Positions 18,619-25,702 of a DNA stretch of 46,460 bases are shown in pieces. This DNA is from DATEHQ01 sp035279525 (lineage in GTDB: Bacteria > Chloroflexota > Dormibacteria > Dormibacterales > Dormibacteraceae). The notes beneath the pieces were generated by a model that was not told where the DNA came from, ran no database searches, and saw nothing but the letters and a program-made list of their open reading frames with translations. How positions within the stretch are numbered: the first letter of the stretch is position 1; each line of letters starts with the position of its first letter. A program made the translations under genes and the position numbers. The stretch covers positions 1-46,460 of the forward strand of contig DATEHQ010000010.1 in the NCBI GenBank assembly GCA_035279525.1, written 5' to 3'.

Positions 18619-20257
18619 TCAGCACCTTGAGCTGGGTGAGCCCGGACGCGATCGCGTTGGCCGCGGTCTGGCCGAGACCGCAGATCGACGCGTCGCGCAT
18701 CGCCTGGGCGATGTCGCTCAGCAGCGTCATGTCGGATTCTCGGTGGGCGCCATTGTGCGTGTTGAGCATGCGCTCCAGCACCTCCTCCTGGCGCTTGGTG
18801 CCAACGCGGCACGGCACGCATTGACCGCACGATTCGTCGCGGAAGAACCGCGCGATCCGCAGCAGCACCTGCTTCACGTCCACCGTGTCGTCGAGCACGA
18901 TCACCGCCCCCGACCCGAGCGTGGCGCCGATCGCCCGCGTGCCCTCGAAGCTCAACGGAACGTCGAGCTGGGCCGGGGTCAGAAACGAGCCTGCGGCACC
19001 GCCGAGCAGCACCGCCTGGATGTTTCGCGCCCCGGCCTGGTCGAGCACCGATCGGAGCGGGGTGCCCATCGGAACCTCGTAGACGCCGGGCCTGGCGACG
19101 CAGCCAGACACGCAGAAGATCCGCGTGTCTTTGAAGTCGCCCGTGACGACGTCGAGCACGTCGACCAGCGTCTCCACGTTGTTGACGAGCGTGGGTCGTC
19201 CGAAAAGACCGACCTGCACGGGAAAAGGCGGCTTGTTGCGCGGCTCTCCCCTCTTTCCCTCGATCGAGTTGAACAGCGCGGTCTCCTCGCCGCAGATGTA
19301 GGCGGCGGCCCCGCGCCGAACCTCGATGTCGATGTCGAGCAGGCCGGCGGCTCGCGACTGGGCGATCGCGCCCTCGATCCGTTTTCGCGCGGTGGGATAT
19401 TCGGTCCGGATGTAGATGAAGCCCTTCTCGCATCCGGTCGCGAAGGAGGCGACCGCCATGCCCTCCACCACTGCAAACGGGTCGTGCTCCATGATCACGC
19501 GGTCTTTGAAGGTGCCGGGCTCTGACTCGTCCGCGTTGCACACGAGGTAGCGAGGGGCCGGGGCGCTCGCGACCGACTCCCATTTGCGCCCCGTCGGGAA
19601 CGCGGCGCCCCCACGGCCCAGCAACCGGGACTCCGTGAGCCGCTTGATCACCTCTTCGCCGCCGGCCTGCCTGGCGCGCTCCAGGGCGGTGAAACCGCCA
19701 TGGTCGCGGTAGCTTTCAAGGCTGCCCGGGTCCACGACGCCGACCCTTCGCAGCAGGCTGACCACCGCACGTGGGGCGGGCTCCACGACCGACGCCTCGG
19801 CCGCCGCCTCATAGCTTTCTCCGAATCGCTCGACCATGGTCGCGGGCGCGCGGTCGCACAGTCCGAGGCAGGGGCTCCCTTGCCCGCCTGCATTGGCGCC
19901 GGCGACCAGGCAGACGACGTCGTCGCAGACGTGACGCTGCTCATGCCGAGCTTCATCGAGTGAGAAGCGCGCGTAGAAGCTGACCACGCCGTACGCCTCG
20001 GCCGGCGGGACGGAGAGACGCCGGCACGCGTACTCCAGCGCGCCGCGGCTCACCCAGCCCGTCCTGTCCTGGACCGCGTGCAGGACCGGGAGAAGCATGT
20101 GGCGGCGGGATCGCGCGGCGCGGCCGCCGTAGGCGATGTGGTCGTCGGCCGGACGCCGCTGTCCGCCTTCCCAGAGCGACTCGGGGTCGCCGAGCACCGA
20201 GTCGACGGCCGCGACCTCGTCCGCCGTCGCAGGGCCGCCGGTGGTTCGGATGTCCAC
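18611..20257 (-). CDS. fdsB: Fused NuoE-NuoF-type NAD-reducing subunit of formate dehydrogenase (FdsG-FdsB fusion)
   Basis: A 548-residue diaphorase. The N-terminal NuoE/FdsG-like part (about 40-150) binds [2Fe-2S] through Cys111, Cys116, Cys130 and Cys134. The NuoF/FdsB-like part follows, with the FMN/NADH motifs GRGGAAFPTGRKW, YLVCNADESEPGTFKDR and AYICGEETALFNSIEGKRGEPR. A [4Fe-4S] site is formed by Cys477, 480, 483 (ESCGQCVPCR) and Cys526. It would take electrons from formate through the iron-sulfur subunit and reduce NAD+, or run in reverse for CO2 reduction. The start is GTG 20257, overlapping the catalytic gene's stop (TAGTG); both neighbours overlap it, so all three subunits are translated together. 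NAD versus NADP cannot be told from the sequence. Confidence 0.92.
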   Translation of the reverse strand: MDIRTTGGPATADEVAAVDSVLGDPESLWEGGQRRPADDHIAYGGRAARSRRHMLLPVLHAVQDRTGWVSRGALEYACRRLSVPPAEAYGVVSFYARFSLDEARHEQRHVCDDVVCLVAGANAGGQGSPCLGLCDRAPATMVERFGESYEAAAEASVVEPAPRAVVSLLRRVGVVDPGSLESYRDHGGFTALERARQAGGEEVIKRLTESRLLGRGGAAFPTGRKWESVASAPAPRYLVCNADESEPGTFKDRVIMEHDPFAVVEGMAVASFATGCEKGFIYIRTEYPTARKRIEGAIAQSRAAGLLDIDIEVRRGAAAYICGEETALFNSIEGKRGEPRNKPPFPVQVGLFGRPTLVNNVETLVDVLDVVTGDFKDTRIFCVSGCVARPGVYEVPMGTPLRSVLDQAGARNIQAVLLGGAAGSFLTPAQLDVPLSFEGTRAIGATLGSGAVIVLDDTVDVKQVLLRIARFFRDESCGQCVPCRVGTKRQEEVLERMLNTHNGAHRESDMTLLSDIAQAMRDASICGLGQTAANAIASGLTQLKVLNG

Positions 20258-22164
20258 TAGGCGCGGGTGCTCACCGCGAGCTTGTCGATCCGGATCGCGC
20301 TCGCCTTGAACTCGGCCGTCCCGGATTTCGGGTCGGTGGCATCGATCGTCAGGACGTTGGTCGCGACCTGGTCGGGAAAGTGGAGGGTCATGAAGGCCAG
20401 GCCGGGTCGAAGCGTGGCGTCGAATCGCACTGGGACCTCGACCGAACCGCGGCGCGAGACCGCGCAGACGCGTTCGCCATCCTCGACACCGAGGCGCCGG
20501 CCGTCCTCCGGGGAGATCAGCACGGCCTCGCGCTTGCGCAGCGGAGACGAGTATTCGCCAGTCTGCACCCCCGTGTTGAAGGAGTCGAGGCGGCGACCCG
20601 TCGTGAGGCGGATGGGAAACTCTTCGGTCAGGCGGTCGACAGGAGGGTCGTGCTCGACGACGCTGAAGGGAGCGAGGCTGCCTTCGGCGGGATCCTCCCA
20701 CAGCCGGGCGTGCAGGAACTGCGTCCCGGGATGGGACTCGTCGGGACACGGCCACTGGATGCCCCCGAGCTCGTCGAGGCGACGGTACGCCATGCCGGCA
20801 TGCATCGGTGACAGGCTTCGGCACTCGTCCCACACCTGCTCGGCGGTCGGTTGGCCCCAGTCCGACCCCAGGCGCCGCGCGAGCTCGCAGATGATGGCGA
20901 TGTCGTCGCGTGCGCCTTCCGGTGGCTCGAGGGCGCGCCGCACACGCTGCACGCGCCGCTCACTGTTGGTGACGGTGCCCTCCGACTCCGCCCAGCCCGC
21001 GGCGGCGGGCAAGACGACGTGGGCGAGCTGCGCCGTCTGGGTGAGGAAGATGTCCTGCACGACGAGGTGGTCGAGGCCGCGGAGGAGTCGCACAGCGCGT
21101 GTCTGGTCCGCCTCGCTGCGGGCCGGGTTCTCGCCTACGATGTACGCGGCGCGGAGCTCGCCATGCTCCATCGCCTCGAACATCTCGCTGAGGTGGTAGC
21201 CCTTCTTGTGAGGAAACTTCGCGCCGCCCCACGCCTGCTCGAATCTGGCGTGGATGGCCGCGTCTTCGAGGTCCTGGAAGCCGGGCAGACGGGCTGGGAT
21301 GGCGCCCATGTCGCCGCCGCCCTGCACGTTGTTCTGGCCGCGCAGGGGGTTGAGGCCGCATCCATAGCGCCCGACCTTGCCGGTCAGCAAGGCGAGGTTG
21401 ATCAGCGCAAGCACGTTGTCCGTGGCGTTGTGGTGCTCGGTGATGCCGAGGGTCCAGCAGATCATCGCCTTCTCGGCGCGCGCGTAGGCCAGGGCCACCT
21501 CGCGGATCGCGGCCGCCGGCACCTGGGTCTCCGCCTGTGCGCGTTCGAGCGTGTACGCGTCGACGCAGCGCGCGTAATCGTCATAGCCCGTGGTGGCACG
21601 GGTGATGAAGTCGTGGTCGGCGAGGCCCTCGTGGATGATCACGCGCGCGATCGCGTTGGCCAGTGCGATGTCGCTGCCCACGTCGAGACCCAGCCATACG
21701 TCCGCCCACTCGGCCGAGCTCGTCCGCCTCGGATCGACGGCGATCAGCGTGGCGCCGTTGTGCACGCCGCGCAGGAGGTGGTGGAAGAAGATCGGATGCG
21801 TTTCGCGCGCGTTCGAGCCCCACAGGATGACGAGGTCGGTCTCTTCAGCCTCGCGGTAAGAGGAGGTTCCTCCCCCGGCCCCGAACACTGTCGCCAGACC
21901 GGCGACGCTCGGAGCGTGTCAAGTCCGGTTGCAGCTGTCGACGTTGTTGCTGTGCATGACCGCGCGCGTGAACTTCTGCGCGATGAAGTTCATCTCGTTG
22001 GTCGTCTTGGAGCAGCTGAACATGCCAAACGCGTTCGGTCCCTGGCGGCGCGCGGCGTCGAAGCCGGTGGCGGCGCGGTCGAGGGCCTCGTCCCAGGTCG
22101 CGGGACGCAGCCGGCCGCCGTCTCTGACGAGCGGCTGGGTCAGACGGACGAGTCCGCCGTCCAT
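20257..22164 (-). CDS. fdhA: Formate dehydrogenase catalytic subunit, selenocysteine-containing, lacking the N-terminal Fe4S4 domain
   Basis: The 635-residue protein is the molybdenum/tungsten bis-MGD subunit that oxidises formate. The in-frame TGA at 21921-21919 is codon 82 and falls in NNVDSCNRT-U-HAPSVAGL, the site of Sec140 in E. coli FdhF (RV-U-HGPSVAGL). His83 after it and Arg in NPLRGQNNVQG are the other active-site residues. Downstream domains are complete: VVQDIFLTQTAQLAHVVLP, then the C-terminal molydopterin-binding beta-barrel with RLTTGRRLDSFNTG and the terminal SGTAEFKASAIRID. The protein begins at MDGGLVRLTQPLVR, the point just after the Fe4S4 domain in relatives; that domain is on the 17698-18618 protein. 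Without TGA readthrough the frame would stop after 81 residues. selA, selB, selC and fdhD are not in the window. Confidence 0.9.
21890..21921 (-). ncRNA. UGA selenocysteine codon with SECIS hairpin inside fdhA
   Basis: After the UGA (21921-21919) come 12 bases, then GUCGCCGGUCUGGCGAC (21906-21890): a perfect 6-bp stem with the pentaloop GGUCU. The loop begins 18 bases after the UGA. As I recall it, the E. coli fdhF element has the same GGUCU loop at this same distance and is bound there by SelB. The bulged U of the E. coli stem is not seen; a U at that position could pair here. The hairpin also encodes the conserved AGLA residues. Confidence 0.85.
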
Positions 22165-22463
22165 GCGCTCAAGGATATAGGCCGCGCGGCGCGGCCGGAG
22201 TCGGGGCGACTGAGAGGAGCTGTGAAGGGGGAGTCGGGGGCGGCGGATAGGAGCTGTGAAGGGGGAGTCGGGGGCGAGCACGGCATCTTCCGGATGTCAA
22301 TCCCGGTCTTCCTTTCGGTTGTTTTTGCTGTGAAGAGGGCGTGTCAGGTCTGGCTTGGAGTTTTTGGGCGCGGCTTTGTGAACCTCCTTGGCCGCCGCAC
22401 CCGGAAAGGCCATTGCCGCGCATTTGTGAACTCCACTTTGGGGATTCTTGGTTAATTGATCTC
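22165..22463. other. Intergenic region between fdhA and the DUF222/HNH gene
   Basis: About 300 bases between two divergent genes. The left part (22197-22276) holds a 34-bp-period tandem repeat. The right part (22280-22460) is less GC-rich than the rest of the window, with short T-runs, and shows no gene, RNA or convincing minus-strand promoter for the formate dehydrogenase cluster that I can recognise. Confidence 0.6.
22197..22276. repeat. Tandem direct repeat, two 28-bp copies plus a partial copy, period about 34 bp
   Basis: Two identical 28-bp copies lie at 22215-22242 and 22249-22276, each opening with AGGAGCTGTGAAGGG and ending in GAGTCGGGGGCG. A partial copy (GGAGTCGGGGCGA) lies at 22197-22209. 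They sit just upstream of the fdhA start, with the purine-rich strand on plus. Function is unknown. Confidence 0.8.
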
Positions 22464-22497
22464 TTGACTACAAACACCTGTTTGGTATAATGTCCGC
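22464..22497 (+). promoter_or_regulatory. Sigma-70-like promoter with internal LexA-like palindrome, leaderless
   Basis: TTGACT (22464-22469), 16-bp spacer, TATAAT (22486-22491), then 6 bases to the ATG. The spacer contains the palindrome CAAACACCTGTTTG (22471-22484), two 6-bp arms around CC, close to the SOS box pattern CGAACRNRYGTTYG. Transcription should begin at or within a base or two of the ATG, so the mRNA is likely leaderless. Repression by LexA is inferred. Confidence 0.7.
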
Positions 22498-23685
22498 ATG
22501 ATTGGCGAGCTTGAAAAGCTCAGGGCTGCGGTTCGTGAGTTCGTTGAGAACGTCGATGACCGGGACGTCGACCTAGCCGAGCTTAGGTCGGTACTCGACA
22601 ACCTCGAAGGCAAGTTCTGTTCCGCCGCCAACAAGGCTCGCGAGCGAGGCGACCACCTGGTCGGTGGCAACATCTCCGCCTGCTCGTGGATCGCCCGGAC
22701 CTGCGGCATGTCATCCAACTCGGTCTCCGACCGGCTCTGCGTGGGCAAGCAGCTGGAGTCGCTGCCTCGCGTCGCCGCGGCATTGAGCTCGGGCCAGATC
22801 GGCTACCAGGCGGCCGCTGTCATCTGCCACCTCCAGGACAAGCTGGCCGGCATCCACGGCTCGCTTGACGAGGAGCGGTGGATCGAGTGGGCCGGATACT
22901 TTTCGATCAAGCGCCTCAACGAGCTCGCCCTGTATGAACGTCATGTCGCCGACCCGGATGGCTTTGCTCGCGACGAGGAGGAGGACTTCGAGCAGCGCCG
23001 GCTGCACATCAGCCGCTCGGGGAACCTCTACTTCCTGGACGGCATCCTCAATGTCGAAGGCGGCGCGGCGCTCAGGACGACTCTGGAGGCATTGGCCAGG
23101 CGCCATGCTCCCGACGACGAGAGAACGCCGGGCCAGCGACGGGCAGACGCCCTGGTCGAGCTGACCAACCACGCCATGGATGCAGGCGGGCTGCCGCGTC
23201 GCAACGGGGTCCGACCCCACGTCACGGTGACCACCTCGCTCGAGGGCCTGGAGAATCGACTCGGGGTCCCCGCTTCCGACCTGGAGCAGGGGCTGCCGGT
23301 GTCGAGCCGGATGGCGGAGAGATTGGCGTGCGATGGAACGCTCTGCAGGGTGATGACCGCCGAGTCGGTGGTGACCGACGTCGGTCGCGCGACACGCGCC
23401 GTCTCGCCATCCACGAGGCGCGCGCTGAGCGTCAGAGACAAGGGTTGCCGATGGCCGGGATGCGACCGGCCGGTGAGCTGGAGCTCAGCCCATCACATCG
23501 AGTTCTGGACCCGCGGCGGGCATACGAAGCTGTCCAACCTGCTCACGCTCTGCTGGTATCACCATCGCTGCGTGCACGAGGGCGGTTGGCAGGTCGTGAA
23601 AGCCGGTGATGGCTTCAAGTTCATCCCTCCCGAACGCCTGGTGTCCAGGCGAGCGCGCGGCCCCGGGATGCGGTGGGCGGCTTAG
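22498..23685 (+). CDS. DUF222 domain HNH endonuclease (13E12-repeat family)
   Basis: A complete 395-residue protein. The N-terminal DUF222 domain spans roughly residues 1-290. The C-terminal HNH nuclease reads CRWPGCDRPVSWSSAHHIEFW, then GGHTKLSNLLTLCWYHHRCVHEGG, with the His-His, Asn and His-His metal and catalytic residues intact and the Cys pair of the zinc knuckle present. Family members are multicopy and often called 13E12 repeats in mycobacteria; their role is not settled, though a nuclease acting on DNA is implied. The start has no ribosome site because it is probably leaderless. A second family member begins at 249 on the minus strand. The gene is convergent with the aminotransferase, with 9 bases between their ends. 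No inverted repeats or target duplications mark it as an insertion. Confidence 0.9.
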   Translation: MIGELEKLRAAVREFVENVDDRDVDLAELRSVLDNLEGKFCSAANKARERGDHLVGGNISACSWIARTCGMSSNSVSDRLCVGKQLESLPRVAAALSSGQIGYQAAAVICHLQDKLAGIHGSLDEERWIEWAGYFSIKRLNELALYERHVADPDGFARDEEEDFEQRRLHISRSGNLYFLDGILNVEGGAALRTTLEALARRHAPDDERTPGQRRADALVELTNHAMDAGGLPRRNGVRPHVTVTTSLEGLENRLGVPASDLEQGLPVSSRMAERLACDGTLCRVMTAESVVTDVGRATRAVSPSTRRALSVRDKGCRWPGCDRPVSWSSAHHIEFWTRGGHTKLSNLLTLCWYHHRCVHEGGWQVVKAGDGFKFIPPERLVSRRARGPGMRWAA

Positions 23686-23694
23686 CTCAGCCTG

Positions 23695-24894
23695 CTATCG
23701 CGATTTGGCCGTCCCCGAGTTGGCGCTGACGAACTCCGCGATGCGGTCGAGCCCGCGCTTCAGCTCGTCCTCCGACTGTGTGTACGCGATGCGGATGAAG
23801 CCGGCGCCGGCGCGGCCGAACGAGGTCCCGGGGAGGACGGCGACGCCCGCCTCGGTGAGGAGCCTGTCCGCCAGCTCGCGCTCGTCGAGCCCGGTCCCTT
23901 CGATGTTCGGGAACGCGTAGAAGGCGCCTTGCGGGCGGGCGCAGCGCACGCCCGGGATCTTGTTCAGCGAATCGACGACCAGGTTGCGCCGGTGCTCGAA
24001 GACCTTGACCATCCGCGCCACGGCGTGCTCAGACTCGGGCGCGCTCAGAGCCTCGATTGCGGCCATCTGCGTGAAGCCGGCGGCGCACGACGAGGAGTTG
24101 ATCATCAGCTGGTCGAGCTTCCTGGCCAGGGCCTGCGGCGCCACCGCGTACCCCAGGCGCCATCCTGTCATCGCGTAGGACTTCGAGAGGCCGTCCATCA
24201 GCACCGTCCGCTCGCGCATCTCGGGCCGCGAAAGCGGCGACACATGGTGGAACCCGTAGACGAGCTGGCTGTAGATCTCGTCCGACACGACGAGCAGATC
24301 GTGCTTCGCGGCCAGGTGGCAAACGAAGTCGACGTCATCGGGCGTGAGCACGCCGCCCGTCGGGTTCTGCGGCGTGTTGATGATGAGCATCCGCGTCTTC
24401 GGCGTGATGAGCGACTCGAGCTCGTCGAGATCCATCCGGAATCCGGTGTCCTCGCGCAGCGTCACCGTCTTGGGGACGGCTCCGATGAAGTTCACCTGCG
24501 ACGCATAGGCGGGGTAGCCCGGGTCCGGAAGGATGACTTCGTCGCCCGGCTCGATGCACGCGAGGAGCGTGAAGAGGAGCACGTTCTTGGAGCCCGGCAC
24601 CAGAACGACCTCGGAGGCATCGACCTCCGTCTTCAGCATGCGGCCCACGAACCCGGCCACCGCCTCGCGCGCCTCGGCGATGCCGCTCGCCGGCGTGTAG
24701 TGGGTGTATCCGTTCTGCATCGCAGACATGCCCGCCTCGACGATGTTGTCCGGCGTGGCGAAGTCCGGCTCGCCGATCTCGAGGTGCACGACGTGCTTTC
24801 CCTCCGCCTCGAGACGCCTGGCCTTGGCGAGGACCTCGAACGCGCCCTCGGTGCCAAGGCGCGACATCCGTTCCGCAAATCGGATCGCGCTCAC
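23695..24894 (-). CDS. Class I/II pyridoxal-phosphate aminotransferase (aspartate aminotransferase-like)
   Basis: A 399-residue fold-type I aminotransferase. PLP lysine in LSKSYAMTGWRLGYA, Asn/Asp/Tyr of NTPQNPTGG and VVSDEIYSQLVY, and the late Arg in GFIRIAYTQSEDEL are all present. It fits the family-I gamma aspartate/prephenate/LL-DAP aminotransferases; the exact substrate is open. Because aromatic genes are in the same window, a role as prephenate or aromatic aminotransferase is possible but not shown. Start is GTG 24894, 9 bases after the SDR stop. Confidence 0.88.
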   Translation of the reverse strand: MSAIRFAERMSRLGTEGAFEVLAKARRLEAEGKHVVHLEIGEPDFATPDNIVEAGMSAMQNGYTHYTPASGIAEAREAVAGFVGRMLKTEVDASEVVLVPGSKNVLLFTLLACIEPGDEVILPDPGYPAYASQVNFIGAVPKTVTLREDTGFRMDLDELESLITPKTRMLIINTPQNPTGGVLTPDDVDFVCHLAAKHDLLVVSDEIYSQLVYGFHHVSPLSRPEMRERTVLMDGLSKSYAMTGWRLGYAVAPQALARKLDQLMINSSSCAAGFTQMAAIEALSAPESEHAVARMVKVFEHRRNLVVDSLNKIPGVRCARPQGAFYAFPNIEGTGLDERELADRLLTEAGVAVLPGTSFGRAGAGFIRIAYTQSEDELKRGLDRIAEFVSANSGTAKSR

Positions 24895-24903
24895 GTTCGA
24901 ATC

Positions 24904-25668
24904 CTAATGAACGCCGACTAAAGAGGCGCCGTCGATGCCCAGGGTCTGGCCGCTGATGTAGGCAGCCTGCTTCGAGCAGAGGAATGCGCATGCGGCGGCG
25001 AACTCAGCGGGGTCTCCGTACCGCTTCATCGGCAGGCTCTTCGCGTTGCGCTCGAGCTGCTGGTCGACGTCCTCGCCGGCGGCGCTCGCGAGCTTGCGGA
25101 TCCGGTCGGTCAGTATCGCGTCGGGCGCGACGCAGTTGACGGTGATTCGGTCGGGCGCCAGCTCGCGGGAGATCGTCTTCGCCAACCCGGTGACCGCGGC
25201 GCGGAGCGCGTTGGAGAGCGCGATGTTGGGGAGCGGCTGCCGGACGGAGATGGAGGTGATGAAGAGGATCCGACCCTGGCCGGACTGCTTGAGCTGGGGC
25301 AGCGCGCCGCTGACCAGCCGCACCGCGCTCATCAGCGTGAGGCGGAAGGCCGGCTCCCAGCTCTCGACCGGCGTGGTCTGGAAGGTCCCGGGCGGCGGTC
25401 CCCCGGCGTTGACGATCAGGATGTCGAGGCCGCCCAGCTTTTCCACGGCGCGCTCGACCAGCTCTTCGATGTCGGTCTGGCTGGAGACGTCCGCGGCCCT
25501 CCACCCGTGGGCCCCGATCTCTGCGGCCGTGGCTTCGATCCTCGCCGCGTCGCTCGACGAGATGAAGACTCGCGCGCCTTCGGCGATCAACGCCTCCGCG
25601 CAGGCCCGGCCGAGCCCGCGGCTGGCCGCTGTGACGAGGGCACGCCTTTCCTTCAGACCGAGGTCCAT
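24904..25668 (-). CDS. Short-chain dehydrogenase/reductase, atypical (no Tyr-x3-Lys)
   Basis: A 254-residue Rossmann protein. The cofactor loop reads TAASRGLG instead of TGxxxGxG; NAGG follows the third strand. Ser of the tetrad is present in ITSISV, but where YxxxK should be, the sequence is PNIALSNALRAAVTGLAKT, so both Tyr and Lys are replaced. This fits a known subgroup of ketoacyl-ACP-reductase-like SDRs that lack the normal tetrad. Activity and substrate are unknown. ATG 25668; probably co-transcribed with the aminotransferase. Confidence 0.85.
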   Translation of the reverse strand: MDLGLKERRALVTAASRGLGRACAEALIAEGARVFISSSDAARIEATAAEIGAHGWRAADVSSQTDIEELVERAVEKLGGLDILIVNAGGPPPGTFQTTPVESWEPAFRLTLMSAVRLVSGALPQLKQSGQGRILFITSISVRQPLPNIALSNALRAAVTGLAKTISRELAPDRITVNCVAPDAILTDRIRKLASAAGEDVDQQLERNAKSLPMKRYGDPAEFAAACAFLCSKQAAYISGQTLGIDGASLVGVH

Positions 25669-25702
25669 GCCTCAATTGTCGCCTGGCTCGCGACGCCGGT
25701 CG

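Noticed and set aside
20257..22281. Reading fdhA as two genes or a pseudogene broken by TGA
   Set aside because: Sequence on both sides of the TGA is continuous FdhF homology, the TGA is at the known selenocysteine column, and a fitting hairpin follows at the right distance.
22165..22497. CRISPR array or insertion-sequence end near the 28-bp repeats
   Set aside because: Only two full copies with 6-bp spacers, no cas genes, no transposase, no terminal inverted repeats or target duplication around the HNH gene.
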